Shown here one piece after another: positions 10,723 through 20,100 of a stretch of 64,000 nucleotides of DNA (positions within the stretch are counted from its first letter, which is position 1; every line of letters starts with the position of its first letter). Both the position numbers and the translations under genes were made by a program. Under the pieces are notes generated by a model. It searched no databases. It was not told where the DNA came from and saw nothing but the letters and a program-made list of their open reading frames with translations. The DNA lies in contig NZ_VCNJ01000018.1 of NCBI RefSeq assembly GCF_005938625.1, forward strand, positions 27,466-91,465, in the 5' to 3' direction. The stretch comes from Pseudomonas fluorescens (GTDB lineage Bacteria > Pseudomonadota > Gammaproteobacteria > Pseudomonadales > Pseudomonadaceae).

Positions 10723-13700
10723 ATGCCCGTTAAATCGCCTCCCAAAGGCAGCAGTTCCGGTAACACGCCGGTTCGACAACACGATTTGCCAGACGTGGAC
10801 ACACCGCGCCTCGACTTGCCCACGCGTACCGATGTCGATATCTCGACGCCGGGCGAGCATTCGCCGCGACCAGGAAGATTACCAACGCAAGCCGACATCG
10901 ACGCGATCGAACCGGCCCCCATCATCACGGTCCATCAACCCACAGTGCCGCTTGAAAGTCCGCGCTCGCTGAATTATTCGCTGGAGCACTACTGGGTTCC
11001 ATCTGCCATCGGTTTGTCGGATAGCAATGCTGACGGTTTGAAAACGCACAAGGGTCGCCAATACGCCGACGTGCCCGGTGGCATCGTGCTGGTTGGCAGA
11101 GATCCGGACACTGGACTGTATCGGGCCAGGCTGCCCAGCGAGTCCAAGCCCTCGGGACCTGTGCTGCTGCGCGATTCCAGCTCAGGTGTCTGGCATGAGC
11201 TGGAACAGTTCGAGCCGATCGGTGTGCCGTTATCGGCCACCCGCCTGGAGGCTTTCCGTACACCGCTGGACTTCAGCAACGTTGAACGTGGCAACGATGG
11301 ACTCCACCGCTTCAACGGCAAACTTTATGCGGTGATCGATAATTTCAGTTATCAGGTACTGCACGACATTGACGCTTCGACCCCGTCGACAGCGGTGATG
11401 CGCATTGTCCGTGAACAAGATCCGGTAGCCGGCGACGGTACCAATACCTATATCGCCACCCGCCCAGGGCGGTCGGAGCCGATTATTTTCGATGCCCGCG
11501 AAGGCTGGCTGGGCACCGAGGTCGGTGGTGCCGGCGGGATGTTCCGTAGCGAGTCAGGCAGCCCCGCGCACCCCGGTCTGCTGCAACGGCTTGCCACGGC
11601 GATCAATCAATTGCGCACACCAGAGTCCCGCGCGCGAAAACTCTTCCCGGCCCTCAATGACGAGGAAATTACACAGCTTCTGCGCTCGCAAGGCGATGAT
11701 GTGCGCGGTTATCTCAGCCAACGCGAGGCCAGGTACAAATCGCTCAAGGCGGATCTCGATTCCTGGATCAAGAAGACTTCTTCGCAAGCGCCCACTGAAG
11801 CCGCACATCCTTCGGTGGAACGCGCCGCCGAAGAAGTCAAACGCTGCTGGAAACGGCAGACCGGGACGACGCTGAAACTGGATTTGGGGGATGCGATCCT
11901 TGCGCCGCTGACCGCTGATTTCAGCCATGTGCGGACGCTGGAGCTGAACGCGGTCACCTGGTCGGACACCGCTGAGACATTTCTTGGCAGTTTCCCCAAC
12001 CTCGAAAAACTGTCAGTGACCCACTCCACCCTGGATAAGCTGCCGCCGGGCATCGCGCAGAAGTCCGGTCTCAAGGCTCTGGATCTGAACTCGAACCGCA
12101 TCGAGTTGAGTGAGCAAACGGCGTTGAGACTGGGAGCGCTCAACCAGCTCGAGCACCTCGATCTGTCGGGCAACCCGCTGGGTAGAACACCGGACTTCAG
12201 CGGCATGGCACAACTCCAGTCATTGAACCTGAACAACACCCGACTGGAGCAATGGCCCAGCGGTTTACAAGAGCAAGTCACGCTGGAGGTGGTCGACTTG
12301 CGCAACAACCAACTGCGCGAAATTCCACAGGCGATCCTCAACCCGCCAAGCGATCAGCTCTTGGCCATCGCCCGTATCAACGCGGTTACGCTGATAGAAG
12401 GTAACCCCTTCCCTAACGGCTATTGGCGATCGCTCGAAGTGTATTGGCGGCGCGTAGTGGCCGAGTATCCGGCTATGCGCACCGGCTCCCGCGCAGACGC
12501 TTTCAGGCTGGATGGGGACATCCCTGAAGTGGCGATGGTGCGGCGCATGTACCCGGACAAGGATCTGCAAGCTGCCAGGGAGTATCTGATCGGCTTGGGT
12601 GATGGCGCCGAAGATCAGATCGCCCAACGCCTTGCCGGTTTCGACTTACTGGAAACGCAACTGCAAGCCTACATAGCCGACAGTCAAACCGGCCCAGCCA
12701 GCGCCATGGGGCCGGAACGAATCAACGCAACGCGCCTGGCAAGAATCATCAGAGGCTGCTGGCTGGGCGAATCGGACGGCGTCCTGAAACTGCCTCCGCT
12801 GTACGGACCACTGCCCTTGCTGACCGTGGACTTCAGTCATGTCAAATCCCTCAGTCTCGACTCGATTGTCTGGTCGGATACCGCCCATACGCTTCTGTCC
12901 AACTGCCCCAACCTGGAAAGCCTGACCATTGTCCATTCCGGCCTTGATAAATTGCCCGGCAAAATTGCCGAGATGGACAAACTCAGCTCTCTGAACCTGC
13001 GTTCGAACCGGATAAGACTGGATGAGCAAAGCGCTTTGGCGCTAAGTGGACTGCACCAGTTGAAACAGATCGATCTGTCCAACAATCAGTTGCGCACACT
13101 GCCCGACTTCAGCGCCATGTCCGGGTTACAGACCTTGAACCTGAAAAACACAGGTATCCGTCAGTGGCCTGACGGGCTGCTGGACAAAGTCGGCCTGACC
13201 AGCCTGGACCTTCGTGACAATCGCTTGAGCGAAGTCCCCCAGGCGAACCTCAACCCGGCACCCGAGACACTCTCAGTCGTCGCGCGGATCAACAATGTCA
13301 CGCGGCTAGAAGGCAACGACTTCCCCTCTGCTTACTGGAGAAAATTCGACATCTACTGGCGACGCCTGAAAGAGTCTCACCCTGAGCTGATGGAGCCGGC
13401 CACTCCCGGCGCGTTCGACAGCGAAAACTCCAGGGCGCAGCGCTATCGAAATCTTTACCCGACCAAGAGCATCAAAGAGTGCCGGGAGTTCATCTGGAAT
13501 CAGGACAGTGGCACCGTTGCACCACGCTTGCTCGCGTTGGAGCAAGAGTTTGACCTGCTGAAAACCCAGCTCGACGATTGGGTTTTTTCCGGGGGCGGCA
13601 ATCGGCTGCGTTACGTTCGGGCCAATCAGCTGCAAATCAATGCCACAACCCGTAATGACCGCACCACAGCCCGCGAGCGAATCATCATTTGCTGGCGACG

Positions 13701-15390
13701 TGAGACGGCGCAGAAGCACGCCTTCGACGGCACGCCGATCGGCCTGGAACTGGATTTGAGCGGTCTGACGTTGCCGACGCTGCCGGATCTGAGTATCGAC
13801 TTCAGCCATGTTGGCTCACTCCGGTTGAGCAGCATGAATCTGACGGCGTCTCCGGAAGGTTTCCTCACCCGTTTTCGCCATGTGCGCTGGCTGGACATGT
13901 CGAACAACCGGCTCAGGGACCTGCCCCCGGCGGTTGGAGAAATGCACGGTATGACGCGTCTGTTTTTGCAGCACAACCAACTTGAGCTCACTGCAGATGC
14001 GGCGCAGATACTGGCCGGGCGTATCACGCTCAGAGCACTCTGGATAGACAACAACCCGCAACTTGGCGTGATCCCGGATTTCAGTCAGATCACCGACATG
14101 CGCGAGGTCAGTCTGAGCAGCACGGGTATCACACAATGGCCGACCGGACTGTTTGATCAACCCCTACTGACCAGAATCGATCTGAGCAACAACCGGATCA
14201 CCACAATTCCTGACTTTGTTGCCGCGCCCGCCCCGGAGCGTCTGGCGCATTCGGTCCAGGTCAACAGTGGCACTCTGGTGAGCAACAATCCATTGTCTGC
14301 TGCCACACCCCTGCAGTTGCTCGCCTACAGTGAGCGACTAAGGTTAGCCGGGACGCCTCTGAACCGTACACCCAACCTGATCTCGACGGCTGTCACTGTT
14401 GCACGACGCGCAATTGCGAGAGACACCATGGAGCCGGATCCGCGATGGACTGCGGGATTGTCCGTCGAGCAAGCAGCCGCCAGAAAAACTCAATGGCGTA
14501 CGTTGCGCGAGCAGGAAGGCTCGGATGGCTTTTTCAACATCCTGGCGAGCCGCGTCCACCATGCCGATTTCCGGCGCCAGGTCTGGGACGTGATCGATGT
14601 CCTCACCGAAGCCAGTCCGCAGTCACGAACCTTGCGCAGGGAGCTGTTTGATCGTGCGTGCGAAGCCGGCTGCACCGACCTCGCCGCCGCGACCTTCACC
14701 GATCTGCAAATCCTCGCCATGACCCACAAGGCTCGCGTACAGGCCAGACAAGATATGAATGGCGGGCGATTGGTTGAGTTGTCCAAAGGCTTGTTTCGTC
14801 TGAAGCACGTTGACGGGTTTGCGGCGGCAGAGATCGCATCGAGCAGGGCAATCATTGACGATCCGGCAACATCCCGAGAGCAGCGAAACAGCCATAGCCT
14901 GCGCATACGCGATCCCCATGAAATGACCATGGCCTACCGCTTCGGCCTCAAGGATCGGTTGCAATTACCGTTTCAACCGCAGTCACTTTCCTTTATCGGC
15001 ATGGCCGGCGTCACTCCGGCCGTGCTGGATGTGGCTTATCAAAAGGTCATTGCCTTGAATGGTTCGCCCGAAGAGTTTCAGGCGCTGGTATCGATGGATT
15101 TCTGGCAGGACTTCATCATTCACAAATACCAGGCGCAATTCGATGCGAGCCGCCAGCCGTTTCAGGATCGGCAAGAGATTCTGGACAGCCAGTCGTCGCA
15201 GCGCCTGCTGAGCGAGGCGCAATACAATTCACAAACCGATGATGTGACGGCGCAGTTGGCGATTGTCGAAGCGACTTTGATTCAGACCCTGACGCGGCAG
15301 GAGCTGCAGCCTCGAGCAACCATCGAGACGACTTCTGCCAACGTCACGCCTGCGGATGAAACTGCGGGGCCGAGCGGCGCAACGGTGTAA
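10723..15390 (+). CDS. LRR protein with NEL-type E3 ubiquitin ligase domain (family protein D)
   Basis: 1555 residues. Module 1 at 85-160 (GRQYADVPGG, GLYRARLPSE) and module 2 at about 195-275 (GKLYAVIDNFSYQVLHD, VGGAGG) are as in B and C. Then come three consecutive units, each a helical prelude (LFPALNDEE, MYPDKDLQ, LYPTKSIK) plus a leucine-rich-repeat block; the DFSH landmark recurs at residues 399, 703 and 1026. From about 1250 the sequence fits a NEL (IpaH/SspH-type) E3 ligase: WRTLREQEGSDGFF, then RRELFDRACEAGCTDLAA, with the family's Cys-x-Asp as Cys1317 and Asp1319. NEL enzymes transfer ubiquitin to host proteins through that cysteine, and LRRs choose the substrate. That this protein enters eukaryotic cells is inference; no secretion system genes are nearby. 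Start by the ACAAGGATAG site 11 nt upstream. Confidence 0.85.
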   Translation: MPVKSPPKGSSSGNTPVRQHDLPDVDTPRLDLPTRTDVDISTPGEHSPRPGRLPTQADIDAIEPAPIITVHQPTVPLESPRSLNYSLEHYWVPSAIGLSDSNADGLKTHKGRQYADVPGGIVLVGRDPDTGLYRARLPSESKPSGPVLLRDSSSGVWHELEQFEPIGVPLSATRLEAFRTPLDFSNVERGNDGLHRFNGKLYAVIDNFSYQVLHDIDASTPSTAVMRIVREQDPVAGDGTNTYIATRPGRSEPIIFDAREGWLGTEVGGAGGMFRSESGSPAHPGLLQRLATAINQLRTPESRARKLFPALNDEEITQLLRSQGDDVRGYLSQREARYKSLKADLDSWIKKTSSQAPTEAAHPSVERAAEEVKRCWKRQTGTTLKLDLGDAILAPLTADFSHVRTLELNAVTWSDTAETFLGSFPNLEKLSVTHSTLDKLPPGIAQKSGLKALDLNSNRIELSEQTALRLGALNQLEHLDLSGNPLGRTPDFSGMAQLQSLNLNNTRLEQWPSGLQEQVTLEVVDLRNNQLREIPQAILNPPSDQLLAIARINAVTLIEGNPFPNGYWRSLEVYWRRVVAEYPAMRTGSRADAFRLDGDIPEVAMVRRMYPDKDLQAAREYLIGLGDGAEDQIAQRLAGFDLLETQLQAYIADSQTGPASAMGPERINATRLARIIRGCWLGESDGVLKLPPLYGPLPLLTVDFSHVKSLSLDSIVWSDTAHTLLSNCPNLESLTIVHSGLDKLPGKIAEMDKLSSLNLRSNRIRLDEQSALALSGLHQLKQIDLSNNQLRTLPDFSAMSGLQTLNLKNTGIRQWPDGLLDKVGLTSLDLRDNRLSEVPQANLNPAPETLSVVARINNVTRLEGNDFPSAYWRKFDIYWRRLKESHPELMEPATPGAFDSENSRAQRYRNLYPTKSIKECREFIWNQDSGTVAPRLLALEQEFDLLKTQLDDWVFSGGGNRLRYVRANQLQINATTRNDRTTARERIIICWRRETAQKHAFDGTPIGLELDLSGLTLPTLPDLSIDFSHVGSLRLSSMNLTASPEGFLTRFRHVRWLDMSNNRLRDLPPAVGEMHGMTRLFLQHNQLELTADAAQILAGRITLRALWIDNNPQLGVIPDFSQITDMREVSLSSTGITQWPTGLFDQPLLTRIDLSNNRITTIPDFVAAPAPERLAHSVQVNSGTLVSNNPLSAATPLQLLAYSERLRLAGTPLNRTPNLISTAVTVARRAIARDTMEPDPRWTAGLSVEQAAARKTQWRTLREQEGSDGFFNILASRVHHADFRRQVWDVIDVLTEASPQSRTLRRELFDRACEAGCTDLAAATFTDLQILAMTHKARVQARQDMNGGRLVELSKGLFRLKHVDGFAAAEIASSRAIIDDPATSREQRNSHSLRIRDPHEMTMAYRFGLKDRLQLPFQPQSLSFIGMAGVTPAVLDVAYQKVIALNGSPEEFQALVSMDFWQDFIIHKYQAQFDASRQPFQDRQEILDSQSSQRLLSEAQYNSQTDDVTAQLAIVEATLIQTLTRQELQPRATIETTSANVTPADETAGPSGATV

Positions 15391-15403
15391 TCGATTCCGC
15401 GTA

Positions 15404-15433
15404 ACAGCAGGTCGAATGACTTCGGCCTGCTGT
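15404..15433. terminator. Hairpin between convergent gene D and dnaB
   Basis: An 8-bp perfect stem (ACAGCAGG / CCTGCTGT) with a 14-nt loop between two convergent genes; it touches the dnaB stop codon. T-tracts are poor, so it may act only weakly. Confidence 0.45.
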
Positions 15434-16830
15434 CACTCGTCGTCGTCGAAGTTGTAACTGCCCGGCGCAAGGTTTTCGAAGCGCGTGTACTTGCCGATAA
15501 ACGCCAGACGGATAAAACCGATCGGGCCGTTACGCTGCTTGCCGATGATGATTTCGGCGATGCCCTTGTGCTCGGTTTCCGGGTGATACACCTCGTCGCG
15601 GTACACGAACATGATCACGTCGGCGTCCTGCTCGATCGCTCCGGATTCGCGGAGGTCGGAGTTGATTGGCCGCTTGTTCGGTCGTTGCTCCAGGGAACGG
15701 TTGAGCTGAGACAGCGCCACCACCGGGCAATTGAATTCCTTGGCCAGAGCTTTCAAGGAACGCGAGATTTCAGAAATCTCGTTGGTCCGGTTGTCGCCGC
15801 CGGAACCTGGAATCTGCATCAGTTGCAGGTAGTCGATCATGATCAGACCGATCTCACCGTGTTCCCGCGCCAGACGCCGGGTACGTGCACGCATTTCCGA
15901 AGGGCTGATACCGGCGGTGTCGTCGATGAACAGCTTGCGGTCATTGAGCAGGTTGACCGCCGAGGTCAGGCGCGGCCAGTCGTCATCCTCCAACTGACCG
16001 GAACGCACCTTGGTCTGGTCGATCCGGCCAAGCGAGGAGAGCATACGCATGACCAGCGATTCACCTGGCATCTCGAGGGAATACACCAGCACCGCCTTGT
16101 CGCTGCGCAGTACGGCGTTTTCCACAAGGTTCATCGCGAAGGTGGTCTTACCCATCGATGGACGACCGGCGACGATGATCAAGTCAGCCGGCTGCAGGCC
16201 ACTGGTTTTCTCGTCGAGGTCGGTGTAACCGGTAGACAGGCCGGTGATGGCGTTGTCGGTGTTGAACAAGGTGTCGATGCGGTCGATGGCCTTGGTCAGC
16301 AAGTCGTTCACACCAACAGGGCCACCGGTTTTCGGCCGGGCCTCGGCAATCGCGAAGATCTGCCGCTCGGCTTCATCGAGGATCTCCTCGGCGGTGCGGC
16401 CTTCCGGGTTGAAGGCGCTGTCGGCAATCTCGGTGCTGATGCCGATCAGTTGGCGCAACGTCGCGCGCTGGCGAACGATCTGCGCATAGGCCTTGATGTT
16501 GGCGACGGATGGCGTGTTTTTCGCCAGCTCGCCGAGGTAACCGAGGCCACCGACTTGCGAAGTCTGACCTTCCTTGTCCAATTGCTCGGCAAGGGTCACG
16601 ACGTCAATCGGGGAGTTCTGATCAGCCAGTTTGGCGATCGCACGGAAGATCAGGCGGTGGTCATGTCGATAGAAATCGCCGTCGGAGACTTGATCGAGCA
16701 CGCGTTCCCAGGCGTTGTTGTCCAGCATCAGACCACCGAGTACAGCCTGTTCGGCCTCGATGGAATGCGGCGGCACCTTCAGGGCAGCGGTTTGCAGATC
16801 GTATTGCTCGGGAGCGGAGATATCGTTCAT
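15433..16830 (-). CDS. dnaB: Replicative DNA helicase DnaB
   Basis: 465 residues, the usual length. It unwinds DNA ahead of the replication fork as a hexameric ATPase and recruits primase. Walker A is RPSMGKTT with Lys228; the DnaB N-terminal domain (HSIEAEQAVLGGLMLD) precedes it, and IMIDYLQLM, ALSQLNRSLEQR and DLRESGAIEQDAD are the later helicase motifs. Start at the ATG at 16830 (MNDISAPEQYD); an upstream ATG at 16881 would add 17 unconserved residues and overlap the rplI terminator. It follows rplI, as in most Pseudomonas. Confidence 0.97.
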   Translation of the reverse strand: MNDISAPEQYDLQTAALKVPPHSIEAEQAVLGGLMLDNNAWERVLDQVSDGDFYRHDHRLIFRAIAKLADQNSPIDVVTLAEQLDKEGQTSQVGGLGYLGELAKNTPSVANIKAYAQIVRQRATLRQLIGISTEIADSAFNPEGRTAEEILDEAERQIFAIAEARPKTGGPVGVNDLLTKAIDRIDTLFNTDNAITGLSTGYTDLDEKTSGLQPADLIIVAGRPSMGKTTFAMNLVENAVLRSDKAVLVYSLEMPGESLVMRMLSSLGRIDQTKVRSGQLEDDDWPRLTSAVNLLNDRKLFIDDTAGISPSEMRARTRRLAREHGEIGLIMIDYLQLMQIPGSGGDNRTNEISEISRSLKALAKEFNCPVVALSQLNRSLEQRPNKRPINSDLRESGAIEQDADVIMFVYRDEVYHPETEHKGIAEIIIGKQRNGPIGFIRLAFIGKYTRFENLAPGSYNFDDDE

Positions 16831-16875
16831 GGCCACTTGTGTTGTTTGGAAAAACAGGGAATTCAGAAAGACAAA

Positions 16876-16904
16876 GGGCACGACCTGTAAACAGGATCGT
16901 GCCC
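16876..16904 (-). terminator. Terminator-like hairpin between rplI and dnaB
   Basis: GGGCACGA pairs with TCGTGCCC around an inner stem CCTGT/ACAGG; on the - strand the stem is followed by TTTGTCTTT. It would separate the ribosomal protein operon from dnaB, at least partly. Confidence 0.6.
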
Positions 16905-16949
16905 GATGTTAACCGTCTGACGGACAAGCCGCCAGCCGATCAGTGTTGC

Positions 16950-17396
16950 TTAAGCTGCTACCACGACAACGCGTACGGTGGCTTCAACTTCGGCGTGCAG
17001 GTGCACAGCCACGTCGAATTCACCCACGTTGCGGATGGTGCCGTTCGGCAGACGAACTTCGCTCTTCTGCACTTCAACGCCGGAGGCGGTCAGTGCGTCA
17101 GCGATGTCGTGAGTACCGATCGAACCGAACAGCTTGCCTTCGTCGCCAGCGGTGGCAGTGATGGTCACTTCCAGCTCGGCCAGTTGGGCAGCACGGCTTT
17201 CAGCCGATGCTTTACGGTCTGCAGCAGCTTTTTCCAGCTCAGCACGACGCTCTTCGAACGCAGCCAGGTTGGCAGCGGTCGCAGCGGTAGCTTTGCCGAA
17301 AGGCAGCAGGTAGTTACGGCCGTAACCGGCCTTAACGTTTACTTTGTCGCCCAGGTTGCCCAGGTTGGCGATTTTTTCCAGAAGGATCAGTTGCAT
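16950..17396 (-). CDS. rplI: 50S ribosomal protein L9
   Basis: 148 residues, typical for bacterial L9. The N-terminal domain ([32 protein letters not shown]) binds 23S rRNA; a long helix rich in Ala, Glu and Lys follows, then the C-terminal domain ([28 protein letters not shown]). Last ribosomal gene of the rpsF-rpsR-DUF2232-rplI cluster, as in P. aeruginosa. Confidence 0.98.
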   Translation of the reverse strand: MQLILLEKIANLGNLGDKVNVKAGYGRNYLLPFGKATAATAANLAAFEERRAELEKAAADRKASAESRAAQLAELEVTITATAGDEGKLFGSIGTHDIADALTASGVEVQKSEVRLPNGTIRNVGEFDVAVHLHAEVEATVRVVVVAA

Positions 17397-17415
17397 GTGG
17401 AAATCCTCTTAACTT

Positions 17416-18309
17416 TTAACCTTCACCGTTCGCGTTATCGGTGTCTTTCGACACGTGACGACCGCGAAAATCAATCAGGCTGTCGACAATGGCCAGGACC
17501 ACGAGCAACGGATAGATCAGCTGCATGAACAACAGCAGCGTGACGTACAACCCCACCAGCCAGAAACCGGCCAGTCGCTTCTGCCCGACCAGCCCGTGAA
17601 TCAGGGCAAGTCCGGCGAACACCAGCGGTACACTGCACAACGGCGTCAACATGGCCATCTGTGCACCGAGATTCGGGCCCAGAAGCATCAACGCCAGCAG
17701 CAACATCGCCGGCCCCAGCGGGATCCGGATGGCGCGAAACTCGCGACCAAAACCACCCGGGTTGTACAACAACGCCTGCCAATGCCGCCCGACAATCAGG
17801 CTCAGCACGCTGACGATTTGCAACAAAGCCGCAATCAGTCCGGTCAGGACTGGTGCAATCAGGGACGCGAAACGCGCTTGCTCATCGACCGACAATTGCT
17901 TGTAGGTCTCACCGAGAAGCGCTGGCATGACCTTTATCAAGGCCTGCGCGAGCATCTCGATCTGGGCCGCAAACGCAGCCCCGAGCACCACCGAAAACAC
18001 CACCCCAATCACTACGCTGACCAGCAGCGTGCGAACCCAGGACTCACTCGCGCGCAAAACCAACGCAAGTCCCGAAGACCCCAGCAGCACCAGAAGTGCC
18101 CGTGGGTCATCGGCATACAGCCACCAGATCAATGCCGGCAGCAGCCCCAGAGACAGAACACCCAGGGCGTCCGTCAGTCCGCGCCGCAGCAGCACAAGGC
18201 TCCCGGCGGCAGCGCCCAACCAATACAACAACGGCAATGTTGCACATCCGGCCACCACGAGAGTGGCCTGCATACGGCCTCGCATGATGAACTCAGCTAA
18301 GGCACGCAT
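17416..18309 (-). CDS. DUF2232 family membrane protein
   Basis: 297 residues with about eight hydrophobic segments; for example residues 18-40 and 47-65 (AGSLVLLRRGLTDALGVLSL), and a strongly hydrophobic C-terminal third ending in a short polar tail. It matches the DUF2232 inner-membrane protein that sits between rpsR and rplI in Pseudomonas (PA4933 position, from memory). Function unknown to me. It is 36 nt downstream of rpsR and 19 nt upstream of rplI, so probably co-transcribed with the ribosomal genes. Confidence 0.85.
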   Translation of the reverse strand: MRALAEFIMRGRMQATLVVAGCATLPLLYWLGAAAGSLVLLRRGLTDALGVLSLGLLPALIWWLYADDPRALLVLLGSSGLALVLRASESWVRTLLVSVVIGVVFSVVLGAAFAAQIEMLAQALIKVMPALLGETYKQLSVDEQARFASLIAPVLTGLIAALLQIVSVLSLIVGRHWQALLYNPGGFGREFRAIRIPLGPAMLLLALMLLGPNLGAQMAMLTPLCSVPLVFAGLALIHGLVGQKRLAGFWLVGLYVTLLLFMQLIYPLLVVLAIVDSLIDFRGRHVSKDTDNANGEG

Positions 18310-18345
18310 GCATTCAATCCTTTGCTACTTGTCGACTGCCCGGTC

Positions 18346-18576
18346 TCAGCGGCCGTGGCTGTCGGTGTAGGCCAGCAGGGCCAGGAAGCGGGCGCGCTTG
18401 ATAGCGGTGGCCAGCTGACGCTGATAACGAGCTTTGGTACCGGTGATGCGGCTTGGAACGATTTTGCCGGTCTCGGATACGTAGGCTTTCAGAGTGTTGA
18501 GATCTTTGTAATCGATCTCTTTCACGTCTTCAGCGGTGAAACGGCAGAATTTACGACGACGGAAGAAACGTGCCAT
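18346..18576 (-). CDS. rpsR: 30S ribosomal protein S18
   Basis: 76 residues. [20 protein letters not shown] at the start and [20 protein letters not shown] near the end are diagnostic of S18, which forms a heterodimer with S6 on the 30S platform. It is 29 nt downstream of rpsF with an AGGAGCC ribosome-binding site. Confidence 0.98.
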
Positions 18577-18605
18577 TTGATAGGCTCCTTAATAAGGTCC
18601 GTGGA

Positions 18606-19025
18606 TTACTCGTCAGCGTTATCGCTGTCGTTCTCTTCGCCTTCAGCGCTTTCAGCGCCTTCGTGCTCAGGACGATCGCGACGCTCACGGCGCTCACTGC
18701 GGTTTTCTTCAGCCTTGAGCATCTCGGACTGGCCGGTAACGGCTTCGTCGCGACGGATGACCAGGTTACGGATCACTGCATCGTTGTAGCGGAAGTTGTC
18801 CTCCAGCTCGGCCAGGGCCTTGCCAGTGCACTCAACGTTCAGCATCACGTAGTGAGCCTTGTGAACATTGTTGATTGCGTAGGCCAGTTGACGACGGCCC
18901 CAATCTTCCAGACGGTGGATTTTGCCGCCGTCTTCTTCGATCAGCTTGGTGTAACGCTCTACCATGCCGCCGACTTGCTCGCTTTGATCCGGGTGGACCA
19001 AAAAGATGATTTCGTAATGACGCAT
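18606..19025 (-). CDS. rpsF: 30S ribosomal protein S6
   Basis: 139 residues. [18 protein letters not shown] and the block [20 protein letters not shown] are S6 signatures. The C-terminal tail is rich in Glu, Arg and Asp (residues about 110-139); in S6 this tail receives extra glutamates from RimK in some bacteria, though nothing here shows that RimK acts. First gene of the operon, with a clear promoter at 19144-19172 and a leader of about 110 nt that could hold the S6:S18 autoregulatory site. Confidence 0.98.
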   Translation of the reverse strand: MRHYEIIFLVHPDQSEQVGGMVERYTKLIEEDGGKIHRLEDWGRRQLAYAINNVHKAHYVMLNVECTGKALAELEDNFRYNDAVIRNLVIRRDEAVTGQSEMLKAEENRSERRERRDRPEHEGAESAEGEENDSDNADE

Positions 19026-19143
19026 GAATGCTCCTTACGGGTTGTAGCCTGCCGCTCAAAAACGGTCAGACAAGGAGTGAATGACACTTATGGACTTGCT
19101 GGCGCGGGGCACATGCGTGCCTGCCGTCACAGCAAGGGGCGCA

Positions 19144-19172
19144 ATTGTAGAGAAGGGATAGAAGAGGTGCAA
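19144..19172 (-). promoter_or_regulatory. Sigma70-type promoter of the rpsF operon
   Basis: On the - strand: -35 TTGCAC (19172-19167), 17-nt spacer, -10 TACAAT (19149-19144). It points to rpsF, about 120 nt downstream. The rest of the 307-nt gap between rpsF and rlmB holds the leader and a REP pair. Confidence 0.65.
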
Positions 19173-19225
19173 GGCAATTGGTGATTATTTGAACAACCAC
19201 CCATTTATGCCACACCACAAAACAC

Positions 19226-19315
19226 TGTGGGAGCGAGCCTGCTCGCGAATGCGATATATCAGGCAACATTATTGTCGTCTGACACACCCCTTTCGCGAGC
19301 AGGCTCGCTCCCACA
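19226..19315. repeat. REP doublet (REPIN-like), GTGGGAGCGAGCCTGCTCGC type
   Basis: Two 23-nt arms, 19226-19248 and 19293-19315, are perfect reverse complements, 44 nt apart. Each arm holds an inner palindrome (GCGAGCCTGCTCGC). This is a common REP sequence of the fluorescens group; a single copy of the same arm is at 63945-63967. It lies between the rlmB stop and the rpsF promoter. Confidence 0.85.
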
Positions 19316-19332
19316 TTTGAATCGTGTACGAC

Positions 19333-20100
19333 TCAGGATTTCTTCGCGCCAGCCTTGGCTTTTGCACCGCGCTGGCGCTGCGCTTCGAACAGGCAAACGC
19401 CGGTGGCTACGGACACGTTGAGGCTGCTGACGCTACCGGCCATCGGCAGCTTCACCAGATAGTCGCAGTGTTCACGAGTCAGGCGACGCATGCCTTTGCC
19501 TTCAGCGCCCATGATCAGAATGGTCGGGCCAGTCAGATCCTGGTCATAGATACTGACCTCCGCCTCACCTGCCGTGCCGACAATCCACAGACCGCGCTGC
19601 TGAAGTTTTTCCAAGGTGCGAGCGAGGTTAGTCACTGCAACCAATGGAATAACTTCCGCCGCGCCGCAAGCGACTTTACGCACGACCGGCGTCAAAGTTG
19701 CCGACTTGTCTTTCGGCACGATCACCGCCAGCGCACCGGCCGCATCGGCCGAACGCAGGCAGGCGCCGAGGTTGTGCGGATCGGTCACACCGTCGAGCAC
19801 CAGCAACAGTGGCGCACCTTCGGTACGGTCGAGCAACTCGTCTAGCATTGCTTCGCCCCAGACCTGGCTTGGGCTGACTTCCGCGACCACACCCTGATGC
19901 ACGCCTTCAACCCAGGCATCCATTTCGCGACGTTCGGCCTGGCCGACCTGAACGCGATTTTCGTTAGCCAGTTCAACCAGGGTCTGCACGCGCGGATCGT
20001 TGCGGCTTTCCGCCAGCCAGATCTGCTTGACGCGCTTCGGGTGGTGACGCAGTAACGCTTCTACCGCGTGAACGCCGTAGATTTTTTCCAACTGACTCAT
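19333..20100 (-). CDS. rlmB: 23S rRNA (guanosine-2'-O-)-methyltransferase RlmB
   Basis: 255 residues. SPOUT (TrmH/SpoU) enzyme that methylates the ribose of G2251 in the 23S rRNA P loop. The three SpoU motifs are visible: DPHNLGACLRSADAAG, the MGAEGKGM block, and KLPMAGSVSSLNVSVATG. The N-terminal substrate-binding part (YGVHAVEALLRHHPKR) is present. The start overlaps the rnr stop by 4 nt (ATGA), so translation is probably coupled. Confidence 0.96.
   Translation of the reverse strand: MSQLEKIYGVHAVEALLRHHPKRVKQIWLAESRNDPRVQTLVELANENRVQVGQAERREMDAWVEGVHQGVVAEVSPSQVWGEAMLDELLDRTEGAPLLLVLDGVTDPHNLGACLRSADAAGALAVIVPKDKSATLTPVVRKVACGAAEVIPLVAVTNLARTLEKLQQRGLWIVGTAGEAEVSIYDQDLTGPTILIMGAEGKGMRRLTREHCDYLVKLPMAGSVSSLNVSVATGVCLFEAQRQRGAKAKAGAKKS

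Noticed and set aside
10723..15390. Gene D as a plain LRR protein of the internalin type
   Set aside because: No signal peptide or cell-wall anchor, and the C-terminal region fits NEL with its Cys-x-Asp motif better.
15568..16890. Open frame of 440 codons antisense to dnaB
   Set aside because: Shadow frame over a secure housekeeping gene.
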